Shown here piece by piece: positions 26,429 to 39,000 of a stretch of 64,000 nt of DNA; the stretch's first letter is position 1, and every line of letters begins with the position of its first letter. The notes under the pieces are model-generated. The model was not told the origin of the DNA. It saw only the letters and a program-made list of their open reading frames with translations, and made no database searches. The stretch spans positions 406,403 to 470,402 of the forward strand of contig NMRA01000321.1 in assembly GCA_002633005.1 (NCBI GenBank), read 5' to 3'. Both the position numbers and the translations under genes were made by a program. The stretch is from Phoronis australis (lineage: Eukaryota > Phoronida > Phoronidae).

Positions 26429-27250
26429 CATAGGCGGATTTAGGGGGGGGCCCAGGGGGCCCGGGCCCCCCCCCCCCCCCCCTTGGCTGCCGCAAAAAAA
26501 ATTAAACAGTAAGAGCGTAGGGAAATGGTGAGTTTATTAATTAACCCCGGTAATTAAAATTATACGGATGAAAAAAGATTTAAATGTGTGCAGTTTTAGT
26601 GTTTGGGGGGGGGGNNNNNNNNNNNNNNNNNNNNNNNNNNNNNNNNNNNNNNNNNNNNNNNNNNNNNNNNNNNNNNNNNNNNNNNNNNNNNNNNNNNNNN
26701 NNNNNNNNNNNNNNNNNNNNNNNNNNNNNNNNNNNNNNNNNNNNNNNNNNNNNNNNNNNNNNNNNNNNNNNNNNNNNNNNNNNNNNNNNNNNNNNNNNNN
26801 NNNNNNNNNNNNNNNNNNNNNNNNNNNNNNNNNNNNNNNNNNNNNNNNNNNNNNNNNNNNNNNNNNNNNNNNNNNNNNNNNNNNNNNNNNNNNNNNNNNN
26901 NNNNNNNNNNNNNNNNNNNNNNNNNNNNNNNNNNNNNNNNNNNNNNNNNNNNNNNNNNNNNNNNNNNNNNNNNNNNNNNNNNNNNNNNNNNNNNNNNNNN
27001 NNNNNNNNNNNNNNNNNNNNNNNNNNNNNNNNNNNNNNNNNNNNNNNNNNNNNNNNNNNNNNNNNNNNNNNNNNNNNNNNNNNNNNNNNNNNNNNNNNNN
27101 NNNNNNNNNNNNNNNNNNGGCAAACCCCCCTCCCGACCTCCCCCCATTCGGTGCTATGCGCATCTACAATCGTGGTTCAGTTTGCGCAAATGCTTACAGC
27201 CGGACAAAATGTTGGGCCCCCCCCCTTGTGATATCCTAGATCCGCCACTG
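26429..27250. mobile_element. composite MITE interrupted by the assembly gap
   Basis: Starts CATAGGCGGATTTAGGGGGG and ends TGATATCCTAGATCCGCCACTG, flanked by the perfect 5-bp direct repeat AATCA (26424-26428 and 27251-27255). Left and right parts match the element at 34859-35627. The missing middle (504 N) aligns to its tRNA-like core. A run of ten G sits at the left gap edge. Confidence 0.88.
26615..27118. other. assembly gap, 504 N
   Basis: A run of N with no sequence. Open frames reported across it are meaningless. It starts at a poly-G tract inside a MITE. Confidence 1.
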
Positions 27251-27905
27251 AATCAACGGAAAAATACAAGTATCCTATAATTAGCGAGCCAAAGTTTTCA
27301 TTGTCTTATATTGAGGCAACGAATCATTGACGGGTATCGTTACCGAGGAATCAAAGCAGCCGTATATCGTTAACTGAATTGCTAGATGCCACTGAGACCG
27401 ACCGTTCAGCATGTTGTGTTTTAAAAACTGGCATGTTTATGCAACCACATGTACATATAAGTGGTCCAACTCAGCTGAGTCGGAGGCTATCTATGACCTA
27501 AATAAACGACCTAAATCAAGTATCGAAAAAACTATGCTTTCTCTGCCATTAAAAGTATATATTTTCGGAAAGAGAAAGATCGAGGATTATAAAAGTATAC
27601 GTGAACTCTACTGTGTCATTGTCACGTGACCACGTTTTTGAAGTCAAATTGTAATAATGCAAGGAAGATACATTCATATCAAAAAACGAAACGATTTTAC
27701 TAAGACTTTTTTTTAAATTAAAACTTTACGTTATCTCTCAAAAACGACGTGTTTTATTCCAAATGAACGCGCATTTTGGTAAAAAATGTAGTAATATTCG
27801 TATATCGCTAGGTACGCGAAAACTAGGCCTTTAATGCAAATTTCTGACAAACCCGAAGGGCTGATTGAATTCAAATTAGTTATTGTAAGATATTTATGCT
27901 CTGTT

Positions 27906-28042
27906 GCCCGTTCCAAACTCAAATCTAAGATTCAGTTGTCTCTACTTCAAAGTTTGAAACTCCCTCATCCGGTGAGATAGTCAAATAAAATTGACCAGAA
28001 TTTGAGATTTGTCTTAGCTAAGTCAGTTTTCCTGGAACGGGC
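27906..28042. mobile_element. short MITE-like element with GCCCGTTCCA ends
   Basis: GCCCGTTCCA at 27906-27915 is matched in inverted orientation by TGGAACGGGC at 28033-28042. The intervening 117 bp also shows partial inverted similarity (CAAATCTAAG and GATTTGTCTTAG). Target duplication not clear. Confidence 0.5.
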
Positions 28043-28741
28043 CCCTGTTCTCTAGAACAATGCTGAATTTATTTAAACTTCTTGTTTTTGCGTAAGATGG
28101 TAATGATTTGTAGAAGAATAACTTTAAAGTTGTGCTCAAGAGGAAAACTAATATTTATCATGCTGTTTTTTGAGATCATGTCCTCTTACAAAAAATTATG
28201 GCACTTTGCTGACAATTTTGCATGCAATGAGATTGCCTGCAACTATTTGCTAATTTTAATGAGGTAGTCACGTGACACATTCAACGGCAGATATTACTTC
28301 TCTATTTCACACGCGTTTATTACACTCAAAATTGCATTCTTAAGTAAAGTTCTAATCAGCTGTTTAGGTGCACCGACTGGCTGTTTAATTTACTCTAACT
28401 AAGAATAATTACGAACACTATATATGGGCATTTATACGTGTGACATAATGAAACCGATGTTCGCAACACAACTCCCCTGGTGAGATCGACCATTTCAGTA
28501 AACAAATACACGAGTTCAAATAAAGCCTCTAACTGGATCATAGCAGGAAGTATGAAGTTTCGAGGAAGTTCCTGCATCAGCTCCGCCTCATCGACCGCCG
28601 GTATAAATAAGCTTGTTTCATTCTAGGATTCACACTACCATTCAACGAACCTTGACACGTTCAGAAAGACACGTGCAAGACATTGAGGAATCAGCATTAC
28701 AGGAACTATGAATAATAAAAAAATAAAAATATCAATATAAA

Positions 28742-28957
28742 CAGTGGCGCATCTACGTTTTCAGTAAGGGGGGGATAGGATTCGAGTGAATCCGAGGCGC
28801 GTAGCGCCGTGCAGAACGGGGGGACACCCCCTCCCGTGTAAGATTTTTTGTGGTTTTTAGTAGCTGATTTTGATTTTTCAGGCGATTCTTTTTTCAATTT
28901 TTGTTTTTGATCCTGTCCCGAGGGGAGGTGGATGAACCCCCTGTAAATCCGCCTCTA
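28742..28957. mobile_element. MITE, CAGTGGCG family
   Basis: 216 bp from CAGTGGCGCATCTACG to CCTGTAAATCCGCCTCTA, flanked by the perfect 5-bp repeat ATAAA (28737-28741 and 28958-28962). The inside differs from the other copies, so this is a separate subfamily. Confidence 0.8.
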
Positions 28958-28962
28958 ATAAA

Positions 28963-29833
28963 GATATGTCTTACACTGAAGTGACAGATAAGCCTAATTC
29001 GGACTGGGTAACAGATCGTTATTACAGTTCCTAAGCTGGCTGGTATTTATGAACAACGCTAAAATTACTAGCATTACGTAAAAGTAGTACATAAACTAAT
29101 CGTCATCAACTGAAATATGTCCATGTATACCCAACACGACAGTTATAAGGAGTTGTCTGTATCGAACTAATCATCTCCTCAGTCTGCATGGTGCCAGACT
29201 TAGATGTGTGATATACATGTACCTACATGTAGGCTGGCGTTGCCTGTGCGAAGTTAGTTAAAATATATTCTGTAAAATTAACCCATACGATTTGCCAATA
29301 TAACAGCTACAGTACCTGAAGTAGAGTAGGCCCTATATGTTTCGTTCAGTAGAAGTATGATTTTTCTGTTCTTCCTGAACGATAGATAAATCAGTGTGCA
29401 CTGGTACATTTACAATTCGTAATGAAGACTATGAACAAAAGTTTAACCTATACTGGATTTAATTGGAAATAATTTGCAACGGCGACTTAAGTGACAGGCC
29501 CAGACGACTGGTGGAGAGTGCCGGAATTGAGTCGAATGTATCTTAACTGGTTCTCGATCCAACAGTGCGGCCGATTCTAGAACAGGAAAAACACCTTCTC
29601 ATCTGACTTACATGTAACCTTGGCAAAGCCAATTTATTAGTGCCGTTGTTTTGTACTGTACAATTAAAGCCGTCGTCTCCTGGGGTTGAAAAAGCATTCA
29701 AAGATCGACTCATCTATACTCACCAATTTAGAACCCAATACAAGTTTCGTTAGACGAAAGATACGACGTAATTTTATAACTTTCACACCTCTTTGTGTTT
29801 GACTTGGTTTACTATACACTATCTTAAAGTCCT
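28963..29833. other. intergenic, nothing recognised
   Basis: AT-rich, no convincing exon on either strand. Contains ACATGTACCTACATGTAGG near 29215. Confidence 0.45.
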
Positions 29834-29987
29834 GGGCCCAGTTGCATAAAAGTTATACGCCGTATAGCAACAATGACGTCGCATTATCACGCGACACGTT
29901 GTTATTGTTGAACAATGCACATGACGTCATGCAACAATCAAACTTATCCAGCGGATAACTTTTGAAGCTTTATGCAACTCAGCCCTG
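29834..29987. mobile_element. palindromic MITE with AGTTGCATAAA ends
   Basis: GGGCCCAGTTGCATAAAAGTT at the left is mirrored by TTATGCAACTCAGCCCTGG at the right. Inner halves share AAGTTATACGCC against GGCGGATAACTT-type sequence, and the centre holds ATGACGTC twice. A half copy is at 45548-45605. Confidence 0.7.
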
Positions 29988-30790
29988 GTCTCACACGTTG
30001 TTAACCCTTATTACCTGGTTAGAGGATGTTATAAGGATCCAAGAGTACCTACTCCATAACTAATACACGATCCGTACTCGAAAAAAGTTTAAATGAACGC
30101 GCCACTCACGATTCGCACCCGAAGAAACACCGCCATTTTGAACTTGCCGCGAACCCGAAAGTACAATTCATTTAGGAACCCAGGCTAAGGAAAACGCCGA
30201 CAGTGAGAATGGACGACTGCCTGTTACTAGCCTGCAAACGGGGGTAAAATAATGGACAGCTCACCTTAATTTTAATAAAACCAAAATACGGACAATTTTA
30301 TCGAATTTGCTGAAGAAATGTGGCGAATAAATTTTGACAGAAATGTTGCCGGGCTCGGGACCGCAGCCTATTGGACCCAGTGCGGAGCGAGACACTGGCG
30401 AACGGTAAAGGCATGCGATTGCAAGCTGTTTTGTCGAAATGTTCAAATCATTAATGCCGAATATATTCAAAGGTAGTTTCAGACACTTGCATGAAATTAC
30501 GGCCTGGTTAATCCTGTGTCACACTGCCGCGGCAGCCCTTATTAGCTAGCCTCAGTGCCAGCTACCAGTATGAAGACTACCGTCAAAATACAGCCAGCTT
30601 GTTAGTAGGCCCATACAGCTTTGGACCAAGGTTACCCTTAGGCCTACCTGGTCGCTGGCCACAGCACTCGCTCAAACGAGGTTTATTTAGAATTTGGGAA
30701 CATCTGGCGAACTGTGCAAAGTTGTTGGCTTTCAACAGAGATTTTCCCAGACTTTGCATGAGCGCACCAAGATTAAAAAATGGGAGGCTG

Positions 30791-30915
30791 CAGGGGCGGA
30801 TCCAGGATTTTGAGTTAGGGGGGGCAGGACGTACAGAGTATTGGCCAGGACAGAGTATTGGCCAGGATTTTAGGGGGGCCATGGCCCCCTTAGCCCCCCT
30901 CTAAATCCGCCACTG
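30791..30915. mobile_element. MITE, CAGTGGCGGAT family (125 bp)
   Basis: Starts CAGGGGCGGATCCAGG and ends CTCTAAATCCGCCACTG, flanked by the perfect 5-bp repeat GGCTG (30786-30790 and 30916-30920). A duplicated AGAGTATTGGCCAGGA motif lies inside. It is the shortest intact copy in the window. Confidence 0.88.
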
Positions 30916-30987
30916 GGCTGGAATTTTTGAGAATGTCTATCTTTTACTATAAGATTCACTGAGCATGTTCAAAGTTATGAATTGCAG

Positions 30988-31100
30988 ACGCTTGGTACTT
31001 CCTGTCTTCTAGTGGAATATCGTCTCGTTTTCTACTTTTTTCTGAGTTCGTGCTTCTCTGACTGAGGCAGACTTTTTTCATTTCTCCAAATAGGGGGCTC
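30988..31100 (+). repeat. dispersed repeat with TCTCGTTTTCTACTTT core, copy 2
   Basis: Shares TCTCGTTTTCTACTTT, CTGAGGCAGACTTTTT and a CAAATAGGGGG end with 10967-11085. Confidence 0.55.
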
Positions 31101-31109
31101 GTTCGAGCA

Positions 31110-34100
31110 CATGAAGTGGGACAAGTCCTATACAAAATGTTATCATTTTTTATTCATTAAGCCAAAATGATTCAAAATGCACAATACTTTACAAAATTCA
31201 GCATTACAAACACTATTCAACAGCAAAAGTTTCTACGATATGAAAGTGGACATACATGTGAGTATTTCCTTGGTGACCGAATACTGTTTCCTTACACCAG
31301 AGTTTGACAAGCATGATAAAAAATATGAAGTTGCAAGGAATAAGAATTGGAGACTTGAAGCTTCACAATACAACATAGCTTATTTTTCAAAATTAAGATT
31401 ATTCATATTGTTGACTTGATAATCTGAATTAGGAAGCAATAAGTTACAAAACATGACTAGAAAGCAATTGAGACTTAAAATTTAGAAATTTAGAAAAATA
31501 TGAATCATTTTGTGACACCTAATCAAGCCTTTAACTGCAGTTGACAGTCAAACAAAAAATATTTCAAAATCATTTCAACTATTTTTTAGCTAAGTGTAAG
31601 CCAGGTCACCTGCATGGGAAATTTAGAGTAAAATAATTTGAATATATCTTATATTTTTGCACCAAAAACACGAGAATTGAACAAAGGTCCTTTTTTTGTC
31701 AAAATGTATCAACGTTAAACCTTCACAAATTACAAAGTAACACGTTGAACATGGCTTCCAGTTCAACAAAATTCACCATGTTGTCGGTGCCGCCAGAAAT
31801 GAGACAAGTCCAACGGGTATTGTGAGCACATTTATCACTTAATGTGTAACAATTGCGAGGCTGAAATTTGGTGAACACTGTTGAATCGTACAGAATAGTA
31901 AGTAAAGGCATGTCTCACTAAATTTCACCGTAAATTGTTGGCGAAAACAATTTACACAAAGTAACTTATACCGCTGTCCTCCAATATGGCCTACGCGATC
32001 CAAACTAACTGACCCAAATTTTGCCACAAAAATTGCAATAACTTTGCCCCGATTTTGATACTTTTTCGATTTTTACCGAGTAGAATGCACTACTTTTCCA
32101 TTGATAGCAAAGCACTTTTTCAAAACGAGAAAAAAATCAAAACGGAAAAAATTGGTTCCACTCATATTGGTTAATAGGTTCGACTTCCAGACATAAGGAA
32201 CTAAACACCAATGCTATTTTAACATAATAAGTACGCGTAACATTCCAAAACAATTCAACGACCACTAACTAGAAACTATAAATACACTAAACACACAAAC
32301 GAATCACGACATATTACTAATAAAACAAAATAATGAAGACTTTTCGAGCAAGTGATAGCACATTCAGTTACAAGGAAAAAATGGCGGCGTTCAGGACAAG
32401 TTCCTGAACTGATGAGCCGGAAATGTGGGTACGGAAATAACCGATGACAGCGGGTAATTATACGCTCACAGAGAAGGTCAAATACTGTAAAAAATCGCTT
32501 TTGGCAAGAACGGCGAAAAGAATATAAAGAAAGGGTGTCGAAAATAAGATTTTATGTAGTAAGTATTTTCGGATACTGGAACCACTTTAAAGTACTGGGC
32601 GTGGTTTCCAGGGAAACCCTATTACGCATGGCGGCTATTGAGTGAAATAAAAAAAAAAAAATTCAGTTCAATTAAATTTTAAATATTTGGATTTGTGTTG
32701 GATGAACATTATTCTGGGCAAAAGTTGGGATTGAATTAACTTTGGTTAAAATCCGTTTTGACGTGTTAAAACTACGAGAGTATTTTTGAGACAATGTGAG
32801 GTATTATACTTTGTACGCACCTGTGTACCCGAGAAATGTTGAATCTCATACGAACTGTTATCGGAATCCAACCAAGTACACATGTAGGTATAAGGTCCGT
32901 AACGTAAGTGGTCATATTTTCGTAGAGCGAACATCTAGCGGTCATAACGGGAAACCTAAGTTGCAGTGCAGTGTCGGCTACCGTATTACAAAATGTTATA
33001 ATGCCTATGCCATTTCAATGCAAATACGAGGTGACGACTATTTCACCTTACTTTGACAAGTGACTGTGGTGCCAGCCTCAGTATCAAGTATGTACGTTAA
33101 TGGAGTCGGATTGTAAACAATAATCCATTCCTTTATATGGCATTGCATATGACAATCGTGAATTCAATATCCCGAAAGCGAAGAAAGGCGACTTCAGTTG
33201 ACAGTTTCTTAGCTCCATCACGGATATGTGACGTATAAACGTGCCCAGCCGACATCTAGTGGGTCATGTCCACCAATATACATCCGGGTTTCTTGTTCAA
33301 GCTGATGAAATATCCGCTCATCGATGTCTCGCGGGAATGTGAAAATAGACACAGGCAGTCTGTTCAAATGCTAAGTAATTGTCACTGCCATCACAAACAC
33401 AACGTCTTGCTCTTCCTTATTGTAGGCCTACTACAGACCACACATGAACTGCAATATCTGTTGATTGTTCACTAAACACAATTAACGGAGGGTAGTGCAA
33501 AGTGCAACGTAGTAGGCCTATATGTGTGTTGATAAAGCAGTAGGCCGAAGACACAACGGTAAATCGAAGACATGTTCGTATAGGACCTTCACTGACGTTC
33601 CGTTCCCGAGAAACACTCTTCGTATATGCCGTGACGTTCTGGTTGTATTAAAAGACATAGTGTCCCTAAAGACTGCTGTGACCTCGATCGACTTACACTT
33701 GTGTGCAATGTTAAACTGCGGATACACAAGTAGTCAGCTCTTCAAAACTAAGTTGGCACAAATGCTCATGTCTCCTATGGTACGCTGTATACTTATGCAG
33801 ACTTATCGATGTTGTATAACCACTGGGTGCAGAGCAATATGCTCTACATATAGCGACGCGCAGTAGAGTTTCGCACACCCCAACACGACATCATGTAGGC
33901 TATCAGTTGCATCAGGAAGACATTCCTTCATGGTTGCATGTACTTTACGTCAGTGAACTATACCAATGTCCATACTTGTTCCCGTCATAGTTGTTTAAGG
34001 CATTCCTTTTGATATCTCACGACATGATAGAATGGCTCGTGCCGTTCCCGTGGCCTTACCGCAGTGGCGGGATATTCAGTCTGCCTTGTTGACGATTGCA

Positions 34101-34853
34101 TCGACATCATTTTCAGCCTAAATAGAGAGCAAGCTTGTCATGGTTCACACTAATAATTTTGGTGTCACATCGAGTAAAAAGCTTGATTATAAATCTTTTT
34201 GGTTTTAAACTGATCGAAAGACATCAAACTGCTTCCATAAGTGGAGTTTTTGTATGAAAAAATTAGGACAGGTCTGATCAGAGAACACATGAGACCAGGC
34301 ACAGGAAACGCAAAGTTCACAATGGTGGCGTCTTGTTTGTTGATATACGAATAAATAATGACTCAAAAATTAAGTACAACATGCCGATTTTGGCCAACGA
34401 CGGAGATCACTATGGGAAAACAAAGGCTATTGACAAATTGCATGACTAGAATGACGGAGATTTCTCACAATACGAAGATGGATGCACCGAATAATTTGAG
34501 GGCAAACGGATAAAAAGGTCATGGAAGAAGTACAGAAAAACAATGAGCATTTCAACCGCGCTGGGAGCAGACGACTCCGGCGTCAGCCCTGTGATCGAAC
34601 GGCTTCACGGTGATAGGAAGTAGCGAATTAGACTACGAAAACGTTACCATCTGAAGTTTTGTAAGATGCAACGGGTATTTCACGCCGTGTGTTTCACCTG
34701 AAGATAGTTCTTAATGTCTTCCGCCATTTTGTTTCGAAACTATACAAAGTAGATAGAATTACCTGCTTCGGTAGCTTGTCGACCGTAAAAGGATACCTAA
34801 CCCCGCGGTTTTGGTTCATTAACAGATACTGAAAATGACTTTTCCGCCTTGTT
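31110..34853. other. intergenic, no gene recognised
   Basis: A long stretch without a recognised coding exon or repeat pair. It has a YY1-like AAAATGGCGGC word at 32377-32387. A short plus-strand remnant near 34384-34560 (frames LANDGDHYGKTKAIDKLHD and GKRIKRSWKKYRKTM, broken by stops) looks like old transposon or gene debris but matches nothing I know. Confidence 0.4.
32377..32387 (+). promoter_or_regulatory. YY1-like motif AAAATGGCGGC
   Basis: One mismatch from the AAGATGGCGGC consensus common just downstream of animal transcription starts. The ATG it contains opens only an eight-residue frame. No other promoter sign, so this is a weak call. Confidence 0.25.
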
Positions 34854-34858
34854 CTATG

Positions 34859-35627
34859 CATAGGCGGATTTAGGGGGGAGAGGCGCAGGGGGCCCGGCCA
34901 CCCCCCCCCCCTCTTGGCTGCCGCAAAAAATAAAACGGTAAGAGCGTAGGGAAATGTTGAGTTTATTAATTAACCCCGGTAATTAAAATTATACAGATGA
35001 AAAAAGACTTAAATGTGTGCAGTTTTAGTGTTGGGGGGGGGGGNTCGAAGCCTTAGTGAATCTTTCAGAAACTCGCAATACTCTCTTTGTCCCTTAACTT
35101 AAGACGATTTCCAAAACAATCCCGTCATTATTGCGTCATTATTGCCAACGCGAAAAACGGATTTGGTCTTTTGGACATTTGAAGACTATTTTAAATACGA
35201 CAAATTTGTTAAGAATTGATGGCACAAAATATAAAACGTATAATACGCATTACAAAAAGAAGTAGGTTTCAGGCGCAAACGCTGTGGACCATAAACAAGT
35301 AGGTCTCTTAGTATGAAAGCAGTAACTCGTGGTGGTGTAGTGGTAACGCACGCGCGCTTTATCCGCCAGGTCGTGAGTTCGAGCCTTTGGTTCTTGCAGT
35401 TTTTTTCCGTTTGACACGTTCTCCTTTTTTGCCTTTTTTTCTTGGATAATACTTCAGGAATCAAGGAAATTCCTGATTTTTAGAGGTAAAAACAGAAAAA
35501 TTTCCTGGGCGGGAGGGGGGTTTCCCCCCATTCGGTGCTGTGCGCAACTACAATCGTGGTTTGCGAAAATGCTTACAGCCGGACAAAATGTTGGCCCCCC
35601 CCTTGTGATATCCTAGATCCGCCACTG
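34859..35627. mobile_element. composite MITE with tRNA-like core (769 bp)
   Basis: Starts CATAGGCGGATTTAGGGGGG and ends TGATATCCTAGATCCGCCACTG, flanked by the perfect 5-bp repeat CTATG (34854-34858 and 35628-35632). The middle carries a tRNA-like segment at 35327-35398. It matches both sides of the gapped element at 26429-27250 and, for its right two thirds, 59791-60316. One N at 35044 lies at a poly-G tract. Confidence 0.9.
35327..35398 (+). other. tRNA-like (SINE-type) segment inside the composite MITE
   Basis: GGTGTAGTGGTAACGC resembles a tRNA D-arm/A box, and GTGAGTTCGAGCC resembles a T-arm/B box. The spacing is right for a Pol III internal promoter. The stems do not fold into a clean cloverleaf, so this is a tRNA-derived relic, not a working tRNA. 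The same segment recurs at 60032-60103. Confidence 0.6.
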
Positions 35628-36071
35628 CTATGACACGAAGAAACCCTTTGACCTCGACAGCCCCCATGCATGTACCATTCGAGAAAATTTTTGAAAACTT
35701 ATTTTAATTAAAGTCTGCTACATGGGCAAGCCTGACCTACGCTTTTAGTACGAATTACACGGTAACTGTAGGGACGACCACCCACCAAGGATCATAACGT
35801 TAAATTTTGAAATTAGAGTTGTGCGTTTTTAGTTGATTCCTGCGTTTATATTGAAGATTAACGCCAGTGATCCATTAGCTTGTGACAGAACAAGTGGTTG
35901 AAATCATGAAACCGGGTTTCTTGTTCTTAAATCAATCACGCTTCGAAGAATTCAGTGTGGATGTAAGTTACATGCAAGTCCACGAAGCAACCCTTTTGAC
36001 CACTTCATCAAACTACTAGCTTGCCGTCGTTTCCACATTGTCAACGGGGCAACTCATCATACATTTCATGA

Positions 36072-39000
36072 CTATCGCTTCTTACCATTTAACGATGAAC
36101 CCTGCGTTATTTGTTGAAACTTTTGGCGTCGTCTTTCTTGTCGTTTCTGAGCTTCGTTTTCATGTAGAGAAACGGTCTGTTGCGAGCGGCTGCATTCACT
36201 GTCAACTTCACGATAGAGTTCAACCAGTTTAGCATTAATCTGCTTGAGTTCTGCAAAGTATTACAATGCTGTTGGAAGCCATGAAGGTACGCATATAACA
36301 CACTTGGAAAACAAACAAAAAAACTTTCAATTGGCTGTCAGAGACATAAAGCCTGTAGTGGGGAGTTCATCAATGAGAATATATCAAAACACGTGTCACC
36401 CCATGCACGTAGTACACGTATAGTGTACTTCAGGCTATATGTGACCCTACACTGACAGAGCTTTGTCCGCCATGTATGTGGTTGACGCCATTAAGTTCCC
36501 CCGGTACTTACGCTAATGCCATTAAATGGTGGCCTTTAATTCAGTCTTCTCCCTCTCCGCGCGGTTTCTACATTCTCGACACCTTTATACAGCCTGTTTA
36601 CTTGTTTTTCCGTGCTTTTGCAAGGGGTCATATGTGGACAAATGTCTTTCATGTTTTGCCCGAATTTTCCATAAAATCTTTTTCATGTTCTCTTTTATGT
36701 TCTTGCCCGAATTTCCATATTTTTGCTGGGGAAGGAACAATTGAATAATTGACCCCTTGTCCCCTATCTAATTTGCCGATGCGTGATAGTACACACTTCC
36801 TACACTGATGCTAAAACAATATTCGATGACTCATCTTCACCTCATAATGGTGGCTGCAAAGCCTTTTCAATTCAAATAATCTTAACCACTCGTGCGGCTC
36901 TGTTCACGCCTCTCTCTCCCCCGTTTCAAATACCTCTGTAAGAATACAAAACTCACTAGTGCATTTGTCTTTTGATAAAATAGTTAACGGTTATCATAAC
37001 TCGACAAACTGGTCGGTATCAATTAACACTGTGTCTGGATTTCTGAGTTAGACCAGCTGTCCCGACGGCTGAGTGTACTACATGGGCGGCACACCATAGG
37101 GGGCTGGGGCTAAAGCCCTCACTTTTTTAAGTGCTGCGCTGCCCATGGTCTATGCGCTGTGCACTACAGGCGGGCTGCGGGGCTATAATCCCTCACTTTT
37201 TAAGTGTTGCGCTGCCTATGGTCTATGGGCGGTTCACGACAGGGGGCCTGGGTGCTATGGCCCCACTTTTTCAGTGTTGCGCCGCCCATGTACTAGAGTG
37301 TCTGTGTGAGGCGCGATATGGTCCAGGGTTCGAGTTCCAGGCGGGGCAGAATTGTTTACTGACTCTCATTAGGTCACGTGATGTGACCATTTTGTGGCGT
37401 GGAGACAGCATTAAAATTGTCGGCAATTAACAGGATCATAAATAAAGTGATTGAAACATCGACATCGTGTCGTGCAAAAGTCTGCTGAAGGGTTACCATT
37501 TGACAAAAGTTCACGTGCCAGTTATGGTTTTCACGTTTTGAGGTATGTATGTTTCGTCAAAACTGACTTAAAGCTTAAGGATATATATTTTTGTTCCAGT
37601 AATATTTAATTATTTTTGTGTGAAGCGTTACATCAAAGTTCCGACTTACATATTTAGTCAGTTCTCGTGAAACAGAGCCCTGTATGTACCTGATATTTCA
37701 TTTTCAGACTCCTCCAACTTTTTTCGCAGATCTTTTATACGCTCTTCACGTTCCTGCCAAATCTTGCAGAAAGTGTCGCTGATCTGAGGTAAAAGCAACA
37801 TGACAAAAACAAGAGATTACATAAACATCCACGGGATGGCCAAGGATTGAAAATCGTAGGTTGACTATGTAACTTTAAATTTCCAAAAGCACTAACCGTT
37901 GATTAACTGATTCTGGATCAAGTTGTGTAACGAGAATAATAGGGGCAAATTGTGAAATATTCCTGTATCAGCTGAAAGTGACTTGTAAGCCTACACTGTA
38001 CCTCAGACGTGCTGCCACATGCAAAGAGATCTACACAAGGTCCGCTATTGGACATACAGTTTGCACCCAAAGCACTGGCGAGGCGCCTATGTACCGATCT
38101 CAGTTCTTGCTTCATTTTTTTGTTAGCTTCCCTTTCCTTTGACATCTCTTCGACTTGTTTCCTGAGCTTGTCCTAGAATCGGTTCAAATCTGTTAAAACA
38201 TTGCCGCTCCCTGCCCCTGCCGCTGCTGCTGATGTTGCAGCTGCTGAAGTTTATTACCAAGGACATTTGCCTAAGAACGAATAACGGTTATGACTACATG
38301 TACATGTGGATTGCTTACATACATGTACGTGTACCCAGGGAGGTTCTCGGGGGGCTCGAATGAGCTTTCCCCCATTTGGCGAATTGGGCGAAAAGATCCG
38401 CCTCAGTTCGAGAAAACGAGACAAATGTCCACATGAATTCGGCGCGAACGTAGTACCCCGTGTTTTTCTTTTTTTTTTTTAGTCTCCGTTTGTTTCAGTA
38501 AAAGGTACGGAAGAATTCGAGCTTAAATCTCGAAAACCTTTGCAAAGTCTTCTATATCGTCAGAGATCATTTAAAGCGAAGACTGAGAGAATATTAAGCA
38601 ACTGAAAGGACACAGTCAGCTTGAGTAGGTGTGTCACAAATACACCAAACTAGTATGCTTTTTGTGATTTTATCCCAGATGACAGGCGAATATTAGAGGA
38701 AATCTCCTAAAGGACGGACAGCCTAATTTCCTTTTAAATGATCAAAGCCAATCGAGAGACTTTAGTTTAACACCAAAATGTGGCCGGGAAAAAATGCTGT
38801 AAGGCTAGTTGAAGTGATTTGTCGAAACAGATACAGTGTACATGTACTTGTAGAAACAACGAGTTGGAGTGTAACCGGTTCTGTTGTAACAAACTGCAGA
38901 ACGCGAAACACGGCGTTGGAAAAAGGCTACAACACATACAGTTTAAAGGCGAAGGAAACCTTTTTTCATGTCATTTTTAGCAAAAACAAAGTTCGTTGAT

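Noticed and set aside
26537-27280. Long open frames of about 180-225 codons on both strands
   Set aside because: They consist almost wholly of N from the assembly gap.
33900-34140. Terminal exon AENDVDAIVNKAD-stop for the coiled-coil gene
   Set aside because: It would need phase 0, but the upstream donor at 36085 leaves phase 1 and joining gives an immediate stop.
35327-35398. A functional tRNA gene
   Set aside because: A and B boxes are recognisable but the stems do not pair into a cloverleaf, and the segment is embedded in a repeated transposon.
38195-38273. Extra coiled-coil exon (NKLQQLQHQQQRQGQGAAM)
   Set aside because: Ends in an in-frame stop with no usable donor before exon 38002-38172; probably intronic.
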